From Streptomyces sp. Ru62 (GTDB lineage: Bacteria > Actinomycetota > Actinomycetes > Streptomycetales > Streptomycetaceae): a DNA stretch of 64,000 nucleotides. This document shows positions 10,320 through 19,267 of the stretch, piece after piece. Position 1 is the first letter of the stretch; the number at the start of each line of letters is the position of its first letter. The notes beneath the pieces were generated by a model that was given only the letters and a program-made list of their open reading frames with translations, had not been told where the DNA came from and did no database searches. The position numbers and the translations under genes were made by a program. The stretch lies in NCBI RefSeq assembly GCF_002920615.1, contig NZ_PQSU01000001.1, positions 62,001 through 126,000 of the forward strand, written 5' to 3'.

Positions 10320-11777
10320 GTGAGCCAGTACGTCAGCAGGCTCGGGCGACGCTCCCCGGCGGCCGGCACGCGGCTCCGGCTGTACCGCAGGCCCCGCCGG
10401 GTCGCCATGCTCTCCGTGCACACCTCCCCGCTCCACCAGCCCGGCACCGGCGACGCGGGCGGCATGAACGTCTACATCGTGGAGCTCGCCCAGCGGCTGG
10501 CCGCGATCAACATCGAGGTCGAGATCTTCACCCGGGCCACGGCAGGCGGCCTGCCCCCCGTCGTCGAGCTGGCCCCCGGCGTCCTCGTCCGGCACATCGA
10601 CGCGGGTCCGTACGAGGGCCTGGCCAAGGAGGACCTCCCGGCCCAGCTGTGCGCCTTCACGCACGGCGTGATGCAGGCCTGGGCCGGCCACCGACCCGGC
10701 TACTACGACCTCGTCCACTCCCACTACTGGCTCTCCGGCCACGTCGGCTGGCTCGCCGCCCAGCGCTGGGGCGTGCCGCTGGTGCACGCCATGCACACCA
10801 TGGCCAAGGTCAAGAACGCCAACCTGGCCGACGGCGACACCCCCGAGCCCGCCGCCCGGGTCATCGGCGAGACCCAGATCGTGGCCGCCGCCGACCGGCT
10901 GATCGCCAACACCGCCGAGGAGGCCGGCGAGCTGGTCCAGTACTACGCCGCCGACCCCGCGAAGGTCGCCGTCGTCCACCCCGGCGTGAACCTGGACCGC
11001 TTCCGCCCCTTCCCGAGGGGCGACTTCCCGACGGATGGCTCGCTGGAGGGCGGCTCTCCGGTGGACGGCTCGCTGGAGGGCGGCTCCCTGACGGACGGCT
11101 CGCCGAAGGACGGCTCGCCCGCCCCCGTGGACGACGCCCGTGCCGCCGCCCGCGCCCGGCTCGGTCTCCCGCGGGACGCCCTGATCCCCCTCTTCGCGGG
11201 CCGCATACAGCCCCTCAAGGCACCGGACATCCTGCTGCGCGCCGTGGCCGTCCTGCTGGACGAGCGCCCGGAGCTGCGCTCCCGCATCCTCGTCCCGGTC
11301 GTCGGCGGCCCCAGCGGCAGCGGGCTGGCCAAGCCGGAGGGGCTGCAGAAGCTCGCGGCCCGGCTGGGCATCGCGGACGTCGTGCGGTTCCGCCCGCCGG
11401 TCGGCCAGGAGCAGCTGGCGGACTGGTTCCGGGCCGCGTCCGTCCTGGTCATGCCGTCGTACAGCGAGTCCTTCGGGCTGGTCGCCATCGAGGCGCAGGC
11501 GTCCGGGACGCCGGTGCTCGCGGCCTCGGTCGGCGGTCTGCCGGTGGCCGTGCGGGACGGCGAGACCGGCTTCCTGGTCCAGGGCCACGACCCGGCCGAC
11601 TACGCGCGCGTGCTGCGCCGGTTCGCCGACGAACCGGAGCTCTGCGCGCGCATGGGCCGGGCCGCCGCACGGCACGCCCAGTGCTTCGGCTGGGACGCGG
11701 CCGCCGCCGCCACCGCCGACGTCTACACGGCCGCGACCCAGTCCCACCGCCGTCGCGTACGCTCCCACCATGGGTGA
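10320..11777 (+). CDS. mshA: D-inositol-3-phosphate glycosyltransferase (mycothiol synthesis)
   Basis: 485 residues from the GTG at 10320, preceded by AAGGAGGAA. It is a GT4-family, GT-B-fold enzyme that transfers GlcNAc from UDP-GlcNAc to inositol-3-phosphate, the first step of mycothiol synthesis. It is recognised by [48 protein letters not shown] and the catalytic [20 protein letters not shown]. Compared with the S. coelicolor protein as I recall it, about 30 extra residues sit after the [12 protein letters not shown] segment. They form a repeat of the type [10 protein letters not shown] (see the 11034-11123 entry). The stop overlaps the next ATG by 8 bases, so the YbjN gene is probably translationally coupled. 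Confidence 0.96.
   Translation: MSQYVSRLGRRSPAAGTRLRLYRRPRRVAMLSVHTSPLHQPGTGDAGGMNVYIVELAQRLAAINIEVEIFTRATAGGLPPVVELAPGVLVRHIDAGPYEGLAKEDLPAQLCAFTHGVMQAWAGHRPGYYDLVHSHYWLSGHVGWLAAQRWGVPLVHAMHTMAKVKNANLADGDTPEPAARVIGETQIVAAADRLIANTAEEAGELVQYYAADPAKVAVVHPGVNLDRFRPFPRGDFPTDGSLEGGSPVDGSLEGGSLTDGSPKDGSPAPVDDARAAARARLGLPRDALIPLFAGRIQPLKAPDILLRAVAVLLDERPELRSRILVPVVGGPSGSGLAKPEGLQKLAARLGIADVVRFRPPVGQEQLADWFRAASVLVMPSYSESFGLVAIEAQASGTPVLAASVGGLPVAVRDGETGFLVQGHDPADYARVLRRFADEPELCARMGRAAARHAQCFGWDAAAAATADVYTAATQSHRRRVRSHHG
11034..11123 (+). repeat. 30-bp tandem repeat inside mshA
   Basis: Units start at 11034, 11064 and 11094 (GACGGCTCGCTGGAGGGCGG type). The first two are nearly identical and the third is diverged. 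The 30-bp period keeps the reading frame and encodes a 10-residue Gly/Ser/Asp repeat ([30 protein letters not shown]) in the loop between the two Rossmann halves. Confidence 0.85.
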
Positions 11778-12270
11778 TGTCGAGAAGGCCGGACAGGTCC
11801 TGGAGAGCGTCCTTGAGGACGCGGAACTGGAGTGGGAGAGCCCCGAGCCCGGGAACTACGTGGTCAAGCTGCCCGGCACGCGCAAGCTGTCCACCACGGT
11901 GTCCTTCCTCGTCGGCCGCCACTCCCTCTCCCTCAACGCCTTCGTCATCCGCCACCCCGACGAGAACGAGGCGGGCGTCCACCGCTGGCTGCTGGAGCGC
12001 AACCTCAAGCTGTACGGCGTGAGTTACGCCGTGGACCACCTCGGCGACGTCTACGTCACCGCCCGGCTGCCCCTAGCCGCCGTCACCCCGGACGGGGTGG
12101 ACCGGCTCCTCGGCCAGGTCCTGGAAGCGGCCGACGGCGCCTTCAACACCCTGCTGGAGCTCGGCTTCGCCTCCTCGATCCGCAAGGAGTACGCCTGGCG
12201 GGTGGCGCGCGGCGAGTCCACGCGCAACCTGGAGGCGTTCATGCACCTGATCGACCGCCCCGCGGACTGA
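11770..12270 (+). CDS. YbjN domain-containing protein
   Basis: 166 residues. The ATG at 11770 lies inside the end of mshA. It resembles the YbjN/type III chaperone-like fold: alpha/beta protein with [20 protein letters not shown] near the N-terminus, [19 protein letters not shown] in the middle and a helical C-terminus with YAWRVARGE. The same neighbour follows mshA in M. tuberculosis (Rv0486-Rv0487, from memory). Function unknown; the fold suggests binding a partner protein. Confidence 0.85.
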   Translation: MGDVEKAGQVLESVLEDAELEWESPEPGNYVVKLPGTRKLSTTVSFLVGRHSLSLNAFVIRHPDENEAGVHRWLLERNLKLYGVSYAVDHLGDVYVTARLPLAAVTPDGVDRLLGQVLEAADGAFNTLLELGFASSIRKEYAWRVARGESTRNLEAFMHLIDRPAD

Positions 12271-12393
12271 CGTCTCGCTTTTCTTCCGTACGACCCCTTT
12301 CCCGCCCGCCGGGCACGGTGGCATGCTCACCGCCAACGCATTCCTGAACATCGTTCATGAGCATGAACCAGGAAGAGATAGGGGCGGGTGGAC

Positions 12394-14043
12394 ATGAGCA
12401 ACGCGCACCTCACCAGACGGGCCCTGCTCGCCGGAGCCACCGCGGTGGCCCTGGGCGCCGCGACCGGCACCGCGCGGGCGGCCGAACCGCCCACCCTCTG
12501 GCGGGAGTTCACCCGCATCCCGCTCACCCACCCGCAGATCCCGTACATCGGCCGGGCGGGCTGCCGGGCCGGGGCGAGCCGCTTCCCCCGCCCCCGGGTC
12601 GTCGCCGACGTCACCGCGTACGGCGCCGTACCCGACGGCACCACGGACTGCGCCCCCGCGATCAACCGTGCCATCGCCGCCGCCGGAAGGGCCGGCGGTG
12701 GCACGGTCACCATCCCGCCCGGCACCTACCGCATCGACGACGTCATCCGCCTCGGCGACTCGAACGTCGTCCTGCGCGGCGCCGGCAGCGGCCGTACGAC
12801 CCTGTACGCGACGAAGAACCTCACCGAGCTGATCGGCGTCTACGGCTCCCGCTACGGCGGCGACAAGTCCTCCTGGTCCTGGGCGGGCGGCCTCATCTGG
12901 CTGGCGCCGAGAGCCCGTTGGGAATCCCTGACCGCCGCCATCCGGGACCGGGCCTGGCCCTTCGAGGGCTGGACCGGCAACGGGCGGGACGAGTGGACGA
13001 CCCTCACCACCGTCGCCCCGGCGAAACGCGGATCGTGGACGGTCACGGTCGCCGACCCCTCCGCCCTCCGCCCCGGCCGGCTCGTCCTCCTGCGCCTCGC
13101 CGACGACGCCGCCCACACCCTCCTCCAGCACATGGCGGGCGACGGCACCGGCCCGGCGGCGTACGTCTGGGACGACAAGACGAAACTGACGTCGTACGTC
13201 CCCTACGAATGGCCCGTCCGCGTCCACCGCGTCCACGGCCGGCGCGTCACCCTGGAACGCCCCCTGCCCCTCGACATCCGCCCGGAGTGGGACCCGCGCC
13301 TGACCACGCACGTGCCGGAACTGACCGGCTCGGGCGTCGAGGGCCTGACCCTGGAGGCGGTTCAGACCCCGCAGTCCCCCCACCTCCTCGACAAGGGCTA
13401 CAACGGCGTCGTCCTCCAGTGCGCCTACGACTGCTGGGTGGACGACGTCACGGTCCGCCACGTCGACAACGGCTTCGGCCTGGTCGCCGCCTCCGCCTGC
13501 ACCCTGCGCCGCACCCGGGTCGCCGGCCGGGGCTCGCACCACCCCTACTTCTGCCGGGAGGGCTCCCACGACAACCTGGTCGAGGACTTCACCATCGAGG
13601 AGCGCACGGTCCCCGCCCCCGCGAACACCCAACTGCACGGCATCAACGTCGAAGGACTCTCCTCCCACAACGTCTGGTCACGCGGCGACATGCGGATGGG
13701 CACCTTCGACAGCCACCGCGGCCTGCCCTTCGCCAACGTCCGCACCGACATCACCGTGAACAACAACGGCCGCCACGGCGGGGACGCCAGCGCCGGCCCG
13801 CTCTTCGGCGCCCGGTTCACCCACTGGAACATCCGGGTCACCAACGGCCGGGCCGGCCTCGTGAAGATCGACGGCCTCGCCCCGTACTCGGCGACCGTCG
13901 GCATCAACGAGGTCCGCGAATTCGACCAGACCGACGTCCCCGACTTCGCCGGCGACCTGCACTCCCGCCTGGAGCTGTACGGCACCACGGACGCCGTACG
14001 CCCGCGCAACCTGCACGAGGCTCAGCGCGCCCTGCTCCGGTAA
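12394..14043 (+). CDS. secreted right-handed beta-helix (pectate-lyase-like) protein
   Basis: 549 residues from the ATG at 12394 (GTG at 12388 possible). The N-terminus is a Tat signal, LTRRALLAGATAVALGAA, with cleavage near ARA-AEP. The mature part begins with VVADVTAYGAVPDGTTDCAP, the hallmark of pectate-lyase superfamily / GH55-like beta-helix proteins, followed by GGTVTIPPGTYRIDD. Repeating beta-helix rungs run through the middle (VVLRGAGSGRTTLYA, NGFGLVAASACTLRRTRV, HDNLVEDFTIEERT). It is probably a polysaccharide lyase or hydrolase; the substrate cannot be told. Its 3' end overlaps the convergent AraC gene by 22 bases. Confidence 0.8.
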   Translation: MSNAHLTRRALLAGATAVALGAATGTARAAEPPTLWREFTRIPLTHPQIPYIGRAGCRAGASRFPRPRVVADVTAYGAVPDGTTDCAPAINRAIAAAGRAGGGTVTIPPGTYRIDDVIRLGDSNVVLRGAGSGRTTLYATKNLTELIGVYGSRYGGDKSSWSWAGGLIWLAPRARWESLTAAIRDRAWPFEGWTGNGRDEWTTLTTVAPAKRGSWTVTVADPSALRPGRLVLLRLADDAAHTLLQHMAGDGTGPAAYVWDDKTKLTSYVPYEWPVRVHRVHGRRVTLERPLPLDIRPEWDPRLTTHVPELTGSGVEGLTLEAVQTPQSPHLLDKGYNGVVLQCAYDCWVDDVTVRHVDNGFGLVAASACTLRRTRVAGRGSHHPYFCREGSHDNLVEDFTIEERTVPAPANTQLHGINVEGLSSHNVWSRGDMRMGTFDSHRGLPFANVRTDITVNNNGRHGGDASAGPLFGARFTHWNIRVTNGRAGLVKIDGLAPYSATVGINEVREFDQTDVPDFAGDLHSRLELYGTTDAVRPRNLHEAQRALLR

Positions 14044-14819
14044 CGCCCCGGGGTCACCCCGACCAGCTTCTTGAAGTGCCGGGTGAGATGGGCCTGGTCG
14101 TAGAACCCGGCGACCGGGGCCGCCTCGCCCGGCGGCACCCCGTCCAGCAGCAGCCGCCGGGCCCGCCCGACCCGCCGCGACATCAGGTACTGGTGCGGGG
14201 CGATGCCGTACGCGCCGCTGAACGCCCGGATGAGGTGCGCCGGATGGGCGTGCAGCAACCGGCCGGCCTCCTCCAGCGAGACCCCCTCGACGACCCGCGC
14301 GTCCAGCAACTCCCGCAGCCGGCGGGCGAGTACGGGACTCTCGTGCCGTCCCCCGTCCGTGGACCGCCGCCGCAGTCGGTGCCGCAGCTGCTCCGCGACG
14401 AGGGTCAGCCTGCTCTCCGCCTCCAGCTCGTCGCCGGGCCGCGCGAGGGCGGAGTGCAACTGCCCGACGCGCAGCCGCAGCACCGGGTCCCGGAGGTCGG
14501 GGGAGTCCACGGCCGGCCCGATGAACTCCTCCCCGAGCCGGCTGCTGTCCAGATAGACGACCCGCTTGCGGAAACCCCCCGGCGTGGCCGGCGACCCGTT
14601 GTGCGGCACGTGCGGCGGCAGCAGCGACACGGTGTCGAGCGGCGTGCCGTGCTCATGCCGGTCGAGGTCGTACCGTACGGCCCCGTCGTCCACGATGAGC
14701 AGCGTCCAGGCGTCGTGGACGTGCATCGGATAGGCGTACTCGGTGAAGCGGGCGTGGAAGACCTCGGTGACGCCCGGGACCCGGGGACGCCACGCGCTCA
14801 CTTCTTGCCCGGCGGTCAT
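14022..14819 (-). CDS. AraC-family transcriptional regulator
   Basis: 265 residues from the ATG at 14819. An N-terminal cupin ligand domain contains YPMHVHDAWTLLIVDDG and the metal-pocket-like LPPHVPHNG. Two C-terminal helix-turn-helix motifs cover about residues 165-262 (VSLEEAGRLLHAHPAHLIRA and HLTRHFKKLVGVTPGRYR). Divergent from a DUF2000 gene with only 49 bases between starts, so it most likely controls that gene. AraC/DUF2000 pairs are common in actinobacteria. Confidence 0.9.
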   Translation of the reverse strand: MTAGQEVSAWRPRVPGVTEVFHARFTEYAYPMHVHDAWTLLIVDDGAVRYDLDRHEHGTPLDTVSLLPPHVPHNGSPATPGGFRKRVVYLDSSRLGEEFIGPAVDSPDLRDPVLRLRVGQLHSALARPGDELEAESRLTLVAEQLRHRLRRRSTDGGRHESPVLARRLRELLDARVVEGVSLEEAGRLLHAHPAHLIRAFSGAYGIAPHQYLMSRRVGRARRLLLDGVPPGEAAPVAGFYDQAHLTRHFKKLVGVTPGRYRSRAR

Positions 14820-14868
14820 GCAAAAAACGTACAAGACGGGGCCGGGACCCGGCCGCGAGTCTCAGTCC

Positions 14869-15294
14869 ATGAACACTGAACCCATCCGTTTCGACACGAA
14901 GATCGCCGTGCTGCTGCGCGAGGACCTGGAACCCTGGCAGCGCCTGAACGTGACCGCGTTCCTGGTCAGCGGCCTGGGCCCGACGCTCCCCGAGGTGGTC
15001 GGCGACCCGTACGAGGACGCGGACGGCGTGTCGTACCTGCCCATGTTCCGCCAGCCGGTGCTGGTCTTCGAGGGCACCAAGGAGACCCTGAAGGCGGCGC
15101 ACGGCAGGGCGCTGACCCGTGTCCTGCCGTGCGCGGTGTTCACAGCGGACCTGTTCACCACGGGCAACGACCGCGACAACCGCGCGGCCGTCCGCGCCGT
15201 CCCGACCGCCGAGCTGGACCTGGTGGGCCTGGCGGTGTACGGCCCGAAGAACGGAGTGGACAAGGTCCTCAAGGGCGCGCGCATGCACCCGTGA
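14869..15294 (+). CDS. DUF2000 family protein
   Basis: 141 residues from the ATG at 14869. It contains KIAVLLREDLEPWQRLNVTA near the start, VLVFEGTKETLKAAH in the middle and LVGLAVYGPKNGVDKVLKGA at the C-terminus. These are typical of DUF2000, a peptidyl-tRNA-hydrolase-like fold of unknown function. It is expressed away from the AraC regulator at 14819, its probable controller. No signal peptide or membrane segment. Confidence 0.85.
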   Translation: MNTEPIRFDTKIAVLLREDLEPWQRLNVTAFLVSGLGPTLPEVVGDPYEDADGVSYLPMFRQPVLVFEGTKETLKAAHGRALTRVLPCAVFTADLFTTGNDRDNRAAVRAVPTAELDLVGLAVYGPKNGVDKVLKGARMHP

Positions 15295-15306
15295 GGGGTG
15301 TTCGTC

Positions 15307-15780
15307 TCAGCCGAACATGCCGGGCACGTAGTCGCCGGCGGGCTGCCGGACGATGACGTTGACGCGGTTGTAGGCGTTGATCACGGCGACGAGGGCCACC
15401 AGGGCGGCGAGCTGCTCCTCGTCGTAGTGCTTGGCGGCGTTCGCCCAGACCTCGTCCGGGACCCCGCCGGCCGCGTCGGCGATCCGGGTGCCCTGCTCCA
15501 CCAGCTCCAGCGCGGCCCGCTCCGCGTCGCTGAACACGGTGGCCTCACGCCAGACCGCGACGAGGTGCAGCCGGGTCTGGTTCTCCCCGGCCTCCAGGGC
15601 GTCCTTGGTGTGCATGTCGGTGCAGAACCCGCACCCGTTGATCTGGCTGGCACGGATCTTCACCAGCTCCTGCGTGGCGGCGGGCAGCGTGGACTCCGCG
15701 ATCGCCTTGCCGGCCGCGTTGAAGTGCTTGAACACCTTGCCGGCGACGGGGCTGGCGAAGAGGTTGAGCCGAGCGTCCAT
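15307..15780 (-). CDS. AhpD/carboxymuconolactone decarboxylase family protein
   Basis: 157 residues from the ATG at 15780, with GAGGAG 6 bases upstream. The peroxidase-type motif SQINGCGFCTDMHTKDAL holds a CxxC pair and a histidine three residues on, the AhpD-like thiol relay. The short length fits a single-domain family member that reduces alkyl peroxides or disulfides. It is convergent with the DUF2000 gene. Partner reductant unknown. Confidence 0.88.
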   Translation of the reverse strand: MDARLNLFASPVAGKVFKHFNAAGKAIAESTLPAATQELVKIRASQINGCGFCTDMHTKDALEAGENQTRLHLVAVWREATVFSDAERAALELVEQGTRIADAAGGVPDEVWANAAKHYDEEQLAALVALVAVINAYNRVNVIVRQPAGDYVPGMFG

Positions 15781-16089
15781 GGTGTGCTCCTCAGTGGGTT
15801 GCGGCTGCTTGCACCTCATTGACGGAGGGCGAGCGGGAGATGTGACGCGCCGAAAAGTGACCCGCGTCACTCCCGCTGCTGCATTGGCACCACACCGGTC
15901 ACCGGGACGTGGGACGGGTGAGGTGCTCGCCAGGACGGGCGCCGGACCGGGTGTGACGATCACAGAAGCTGACGGGGTGTTCACGGGTGCGGCATCGCCG
16001 TCCCGGGATCGCCGTCCCGTGATCGCCGTCCCGTCATGCCGTTCCGTGATCGCCGTTCCGCCATTGTGATCGCCAGGGAGAACCACTTG
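15781..16089. other. gene-free stretch with promoter region and tandem repeats
   Basis: 309 bases between the divergent AhpD-like and secreted-protein genes. It should hold both promoters. The right half contains 14-bp tandem repeats (separate entry). Nothing else is recognised. Confidence 0.6.
15993..16061 (+). repeat. 14-bp tandem repeats (GATCGCCGTCCCGT)
   Basis: Five head-to-tail copies: 15993-16006, 16007-16020, 16021-16034, 16035-16047 (13 bases) and 16048-16061, the second and third identical. A sixth, much weaker copy runs to 16075. They end about 15 bases before the ribosome site of the secreted protein at 16090. Confidence 0.8.
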
Positions 16090-16461
16090 ATGAACCGCAC
16101 CCCGCACCGCCTGCTGGGCGCCGCCGCGGCGGTGGCCATGGGCGCCGCGGCGCTGCTCGGCACCGGCGCCGGCACCGCCGCCGCATCCGAAAAGGCACAC
16201 TGCGAGCGCGCCGAGCGCCCCATATGGAGTGAAGGGCCGAGCCGCAACGTCACCGCGCACGGCTGCGACATCCCGGAGCAGAGACACCGCTGGTACGTCA
16301 TCGACATCGACACCCTCGTCCAGCCGCGCCACAAGACGGACTACCTGGACGAGGACATCGCCGGGACCAGCACCCTGCACGACAAGACGATGCGATGCAT
16401 GGGCTACACCAAGGACGAGCACGCGGTGAACTGGTTCGGCTGCGTACCGGATCTGTCCTGA
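16090..16461 (+). CDS. small secreted Cys-containing protein
   Basis: 123 residues from the ATG at 16090, with AGGGAG upstream. A Sec signal peptide is clear (RLLGAAAAVAMGAAALLGTG, cleavage near AAA-SEK). The mature protein of about 90 residues has four cysteines (HCERAE, HGCDIP, RCMGYT, FGCVPD), so two disulfides are likely. No known domain was recognised. Confidence 0.75.
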   Translation: MNRTPHRLLGAAAAVAMGAAALLGTGAGTAAASEKAHCERAERPIWSEGPSRNVTAHGCDIPEQRHRWYVIDIDTLVQPRHKTDYLDEDIAGTSTLHDKTMRCMGYTKDEHAVNWFGCVPDLS

Positions 16462-16492
16462 CCGGACCCGACACGAGGTGCGCGGTGGGACA

Positions 16493-16525
16493 CGCACCCG
16501 GCGCGGCGCAACCGCGCCGGGTGCG
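16493..16525. terminator. hairpin terminator, 14-bp stem
   Basis: CGCACCCGGCGCGG pairs perfectly with CCGCGCCGGGTGCG across a CGCAA loop, 31 bases after the stop of the secreted-protein gene. No T-run follows, which is usual in Streptomyces. Confidence 0.7.
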
Positions 16526-16544
16526 CTCGCTGTCATGTCATGAC

Positions 16545-16979
16545 GTGAACACAGCCAAGCCGGGCGTCGCGAACCCAGCCGACCGGAGCTCCGCCTCCTG
16601 CCTCCCCTGGGCGGCCTCCGCCCTGTTCGGGGCCGCCATGGGCTGCGCCGCCTGGGCCCTGACCGTCTGGGCCCGCGCGTACTGCGACGCGGGATACGAC
16701 GCCGGCGGACGCCTGGAACTCAACGTCCTGCTCCCCGTGGTCCCCGGAGCGGGCGCGGTGGTGGCGCTTCTGGCACGGGCCGCCGGCCGACGACTGGCAC
16801 CGGCCGCGCCGAGGGCGATCCGCGCCGCACTGCCGACCGTGCTGGTGATCGTCACGACGGTGTGCCTGGCCTGGTGGTTCTTCGCTGCCCGGGGAACGCT
16901 GGCCGACTACCCCGGCGACTCGGGCCTCTGCCCCGCGAACAACGTGCCGCCGGGGTGGCCCGACTGGATTCCGGCTTGA
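16545..16979 (+). CDS. small integral membrane protein
   Basis: 144 residues from the GTG at 16545. There is no clear ribosome site; GTG codons further upstream in the same frame would overlap the terminator hairpin. Three hydrophobic segments: WAASALFGAAMGCAAWALTV, LLPVVPGAGAVVALLARAAG and LPTVLVIVTTVCLAWWFFAA. The C-terminal tail (YPGDSGLCPANNVPPGWPDW) has one cysteine, with another in ARAYCDAGYDAG. No family recognised; start uncertain. Confidence 0.55.
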   Translation: MNTAKPGVANPADRSSASCLPWAASALFGAAMGCAAWALTVWARAYCDAGYDAGGRLELNVLLPVVPGAGAVVALLARAAGRRLAPAAPRAIRAALPTVLVIVTTVCLAWWFFAARGTLADYPGDSGLCPANNVPPGWPDWIPA

Positions 16980-17132
16980 TCAGCGGACGGCCACTCGATC
17001 AGCGGGCGGCATCTGCGATGCGCCCACCGTGCGCTCGGCGCTGCTGCGCGGCTTGGTCGGATGACACCTCGGGTCCGGCCACCGCACAGCCCGGCCACCG
17101 CCACGGGACCACCCTGGGAGGTGGTGGCGTTC

Positions 17133-17306
17133 TCAGTGTTTGAAGGCCCCCTTGGCCCCCTCCTTCGCACCCCGCATCCTGCCCCGCGCTTCGAGGGCGG
17201 CACCCTTCACCGCGAGATCATCCTTGTGCACCGCGTGAGCCAGCGTTCGCACGGCCTTTCCCACAACCTGTTCGGCCTTTGCCTTGGCCTTGTCTCCGGC
17301 ACTCAT
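17133..17306 (-). CDS. CsbD-like small stress protein
   Basis: 57 residues from the ATG at 17306 (GAGG upstream). The composition is Ala/Lys/Glu-rich with AKAKAEQVVGKAVRTLAHAV and the ending ARGRMRGAKEGAKGAFKH, as in CsbD-like proteins, which are induced by general stress in many bacteria. No molecular activity is established. Next to the GYD gene, but 99 bases separate them. Confidence 0.7.
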   Translation of the reverse strand: MSAGDKAKAKAEQVVGKAVRTLAHAVHKDDLAVKGAALEARGRMRGAKEGAKGAFKH

Positions 17307-17405
17307 CTCAGGACCTCCACGCTCACTGACCGAGTGCCCTTCAGGGCGAGGAGGCATGTCTCCGTGCGCCCTCGGTGCACGACCTCCCGCCAGGCCGTGT
17401 CCGGC

Positions 17406-17726
17406 TCACGCGCCGGGAGCCCGGAAGGGAACCTGGCGGCGGGCGGCCTCGTCGATCTCTTCGAGTGTGAGGAGGGGAGTGGCCCGGGTGCGGAGGGCGC
17501 CGCTGGCCTTGACGGTGAGGCTGGCGGCGGCCATCGACGCCGGGTCGGGGAGGTCGATGATGCACACGAGGTCGTCCTCCCCGAAGGCGAAGTACATGGC
17601 CTCGACCGTCCCGCCGAGGTCGGCCACGACCCGGTCGACGGCTTCGCGGCGGCCGCTGGCGCCTTCCTTGAGCAGCCCCTTCGTGCCCTCTGGCGTGTAG
17701 GTGGCCTGGATGAGGAACTTCGGCAT
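17406..17726 (-). CDS. GYD domain-containing protein
   Basis: 106 residues from the ATG at 17726. PKFLIQATYTPEGTKGLLKE at the N-terminus, then DRVVADLGGTVEAMYFAFGE and DLVCIIDLPDPASMAAASL, fit the GYD family, a ferredoxin-like dimeric alpha/beta-barrel fold. Function unknown. Same strand as the CsbD-like gene. Confidence 0.85.
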   Translation of the reverse strand: MPKFLIQATYTPEGTKGLLKEGASGRREAVDRVVADLGGTVEAMYFAFGEDDLVCIIDLPDPASMAAASLTVKASGALRTRATPLLTLEEIDEAARRQVPFRAPGA

Positions 17727-18082
17727 CGGGCTGCTCCCTGTCCGCTTCTTGTCCGACAGCACGACTGCCTACCCGCTGCCACATCGGACGCCACTCGGCG
17801 AACGGCTTGATTCACCCGGAAGCCGAAGGTCCTTCCTTCTCCGTTGAGTGGCCGATTACGGCAGCAGGCGCGCGGCCCGAGAGAAAGCCGCAGGTAGGAG
17901 ACCTGGAGGGCAATGAAAGGCGAAGATTGCTCCTTCTTCCCCTGGCTCTGGCGGGCCCGTCTTCTGCCCCGCACCCCCGACAGCAATGTCACCCGAATGG
18001 CGCAATACGACGTGCCACCCACATGGGCGAAGGTGAAGCTGACTAGTGCCCCAACCGAGGCAATCCGTGAAAGGCGAACCAC
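17727..18082. other. gene-free stretch
   Basis: 356 bases between the divergent GYD gene and the small secreted protein at 18083. Open frames here have no start/ribosome-site support. No repeat, hairpin or known site was recognised. Confidence 0.5.
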
Positions 18083-18283
18083 ATGCGCATTCGACGAATC
18101 CTCGCCACCGTCATCGCCACGGCAGCCCTCGCCGGACTCGGCCTCACAGGCGCCGCCACCGCCATCGCACAGGGTGCCCACTCCTACGTCACCCCTTCCG
18201 AGTGCAAGCAGGGCGGCGGAATGGCCGACCTGACGGACAACCTCTGCAAGGGCGGCACGCACGACGGGGAGAAGATCGACTGA
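18083..18283 (+). CDS. very small secreted protein
   Basis: 66 residues from the ATG at 18083. A signal peptide is plain (RILATVIATAALAGLGLTGA, cleavage near AIA-QGA). The mature peptide of about 37 residues (GAHSYVTPSECKQGGGMADL, then TDNLCKGGTHDGEKID) has two cysteines, probably one disulfide. The ribosome site is weak (GAAAGGCG). Similar tiny secreted peptides are frequent in Streptomyces; function unknown. Confidence 0.65.
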   Translation: MRIRRILATVIATAALAGLGLTGAATAIAQGAHSYVTPSECKQGGGMADLTDNLCKGGTHDGEKID

Positions 18284-18529
18284 CCCCCCCAGGCGCCCCC
18301 AGGCGCCCCGCAGCCACGCGGCGCGGGGCGCTTCCGCGCACAGACACTCACCCTGCGACTCCGGCTCACTTCTTGCGGCGCTCGTCTTGCTGCGGAACGG
18401 GGCACCACTCAAGTAGCCCCCTGGTTCTCGCGGACGTCGGCCGTGCGGGTCGCCCGGGAGGCGGGGCGTCCCAGGAAGATCCATCATGAAAACGGGGAAG
18501 CGATTGCGCTGCACAGGAAGGCTGCTGCC

Positions 18530-18961
18530 ATGACAACGGTGCCGACCAGGACACAGCGCGGACGCGGAGGGCCCGACGGCAGGGAAACGGTCGATGACGC
18601 CTCCAACTTCGCTGGGGTCTTGATGCTGCTCAGCGGGCCCGCCAGCATTCTGATGGGCGCGGCTGGAATCGCGCATGACACCTTGTTCGCCGCGTCCCGG
18701 TACGCCTACCGGTTCGACCTGACGGCTTGGGGCTGGATCCACCTTGTGATCGGAGTGGCACTCGTCGTCGCCGGCCTGGGCGTTCTGTCAGGCCAGAGCT
18801 GGGGTCGCGGGGCCGGTGGGGCAGTGGCGGCGATCAGCCTGATCACCCAGTTCATGTTCGTTCCGTACTACCCGTTGTGGGCCATCCCCGTGATGACACT
18901 CGACCTCCTGATCCTGTTTGCGTTGACGCGGATCCATATCGAGACCAGGGGCGGTCAGTGA
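18530..18961 (+). CDS. four-helix membrane protein (DUF7144-like)
   Basis: 143 residues from the ATG at 18530, with AGGAAGG upstream. After a charged N-terminus come four hydrophobic helices: FAGVLMLLSGPASILMGAAG, WIHLVIGVALVVAGLGVLSG, GAVAAISLITQFMFVPYYPL and AIPVMTLDLLILFALTR. FDLTAWGWIHLVIG is typical of a DUF7144-type family common in Streptomyces. Function unknown. Confidence 0.75.
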   Translation: MTTVPTRTQRGRGGPDGRETVDDASNFAGVLMLLSGPASILMGAAGIAHDTLFAASRYAYRFDLTAWGWIHLVIGVALVVAGLGVLSGQSWGRGAGGAVAAISLITQFMFVPYYPLWAIPVMTLDLLILFALTRIHIETRGGQ

Positions 18962-19111
18962 GTGAGTTGACCTTCCATTCTGTCCTCGGAATCTCGTGGA
19001 CGATCTCGCAGTGGGCGGCGGGCACCGCGATGTCCGCCGTCTCCACGGGCCGTCCCCCGTCGCTGTACCTTGACGACCTCCCGGTCGGCGGTCGCCCCTG
19101 CCTGCCCGGCG

Positions 19112-19259
19112 ACCACTGAGCGGAGACAACGGCGACCGCCGGGTGCGAGCTGCCGTACTCCCGGGCCGCTGGCGGTGTGGAGGTCAAAGGGGAGCCGCGC
19201 AGGATGTCACGGGTCCAGCGGCGGGCCCGGCTCACTTCTCCGGGGAAATCCTGGGCAAC
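19112..19259 (-). pseudogene. remnant of an ATP-binding (HATPase_c) regulatory gene
   Basis: The sequence is closely similar to 25890-26080, the intact ATP-binding gene inside the AICE. It has lost about 47 bases covering the N-box (ELIVSELSANAILHT in the intact copy) and carries single-base indels. Shared protein pieces are EVSRARRWTRDILRGSPL and REYGS-HPAVAV. It lies just outside attL, so it is not part of the present element. It may be the trace of an earlier insertion at the same site. The rest of 18962-19267 shows no gene. Confidence 0.7.
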
Positions 19260-19267
19260 CCCCATCA

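Noticed and set aside
17303-18742. Long minus-strand open frame across the GYD gene and secreted-protein gene
   Set aside because: Smaller frames with family motifs and ribosome sites explain the region.
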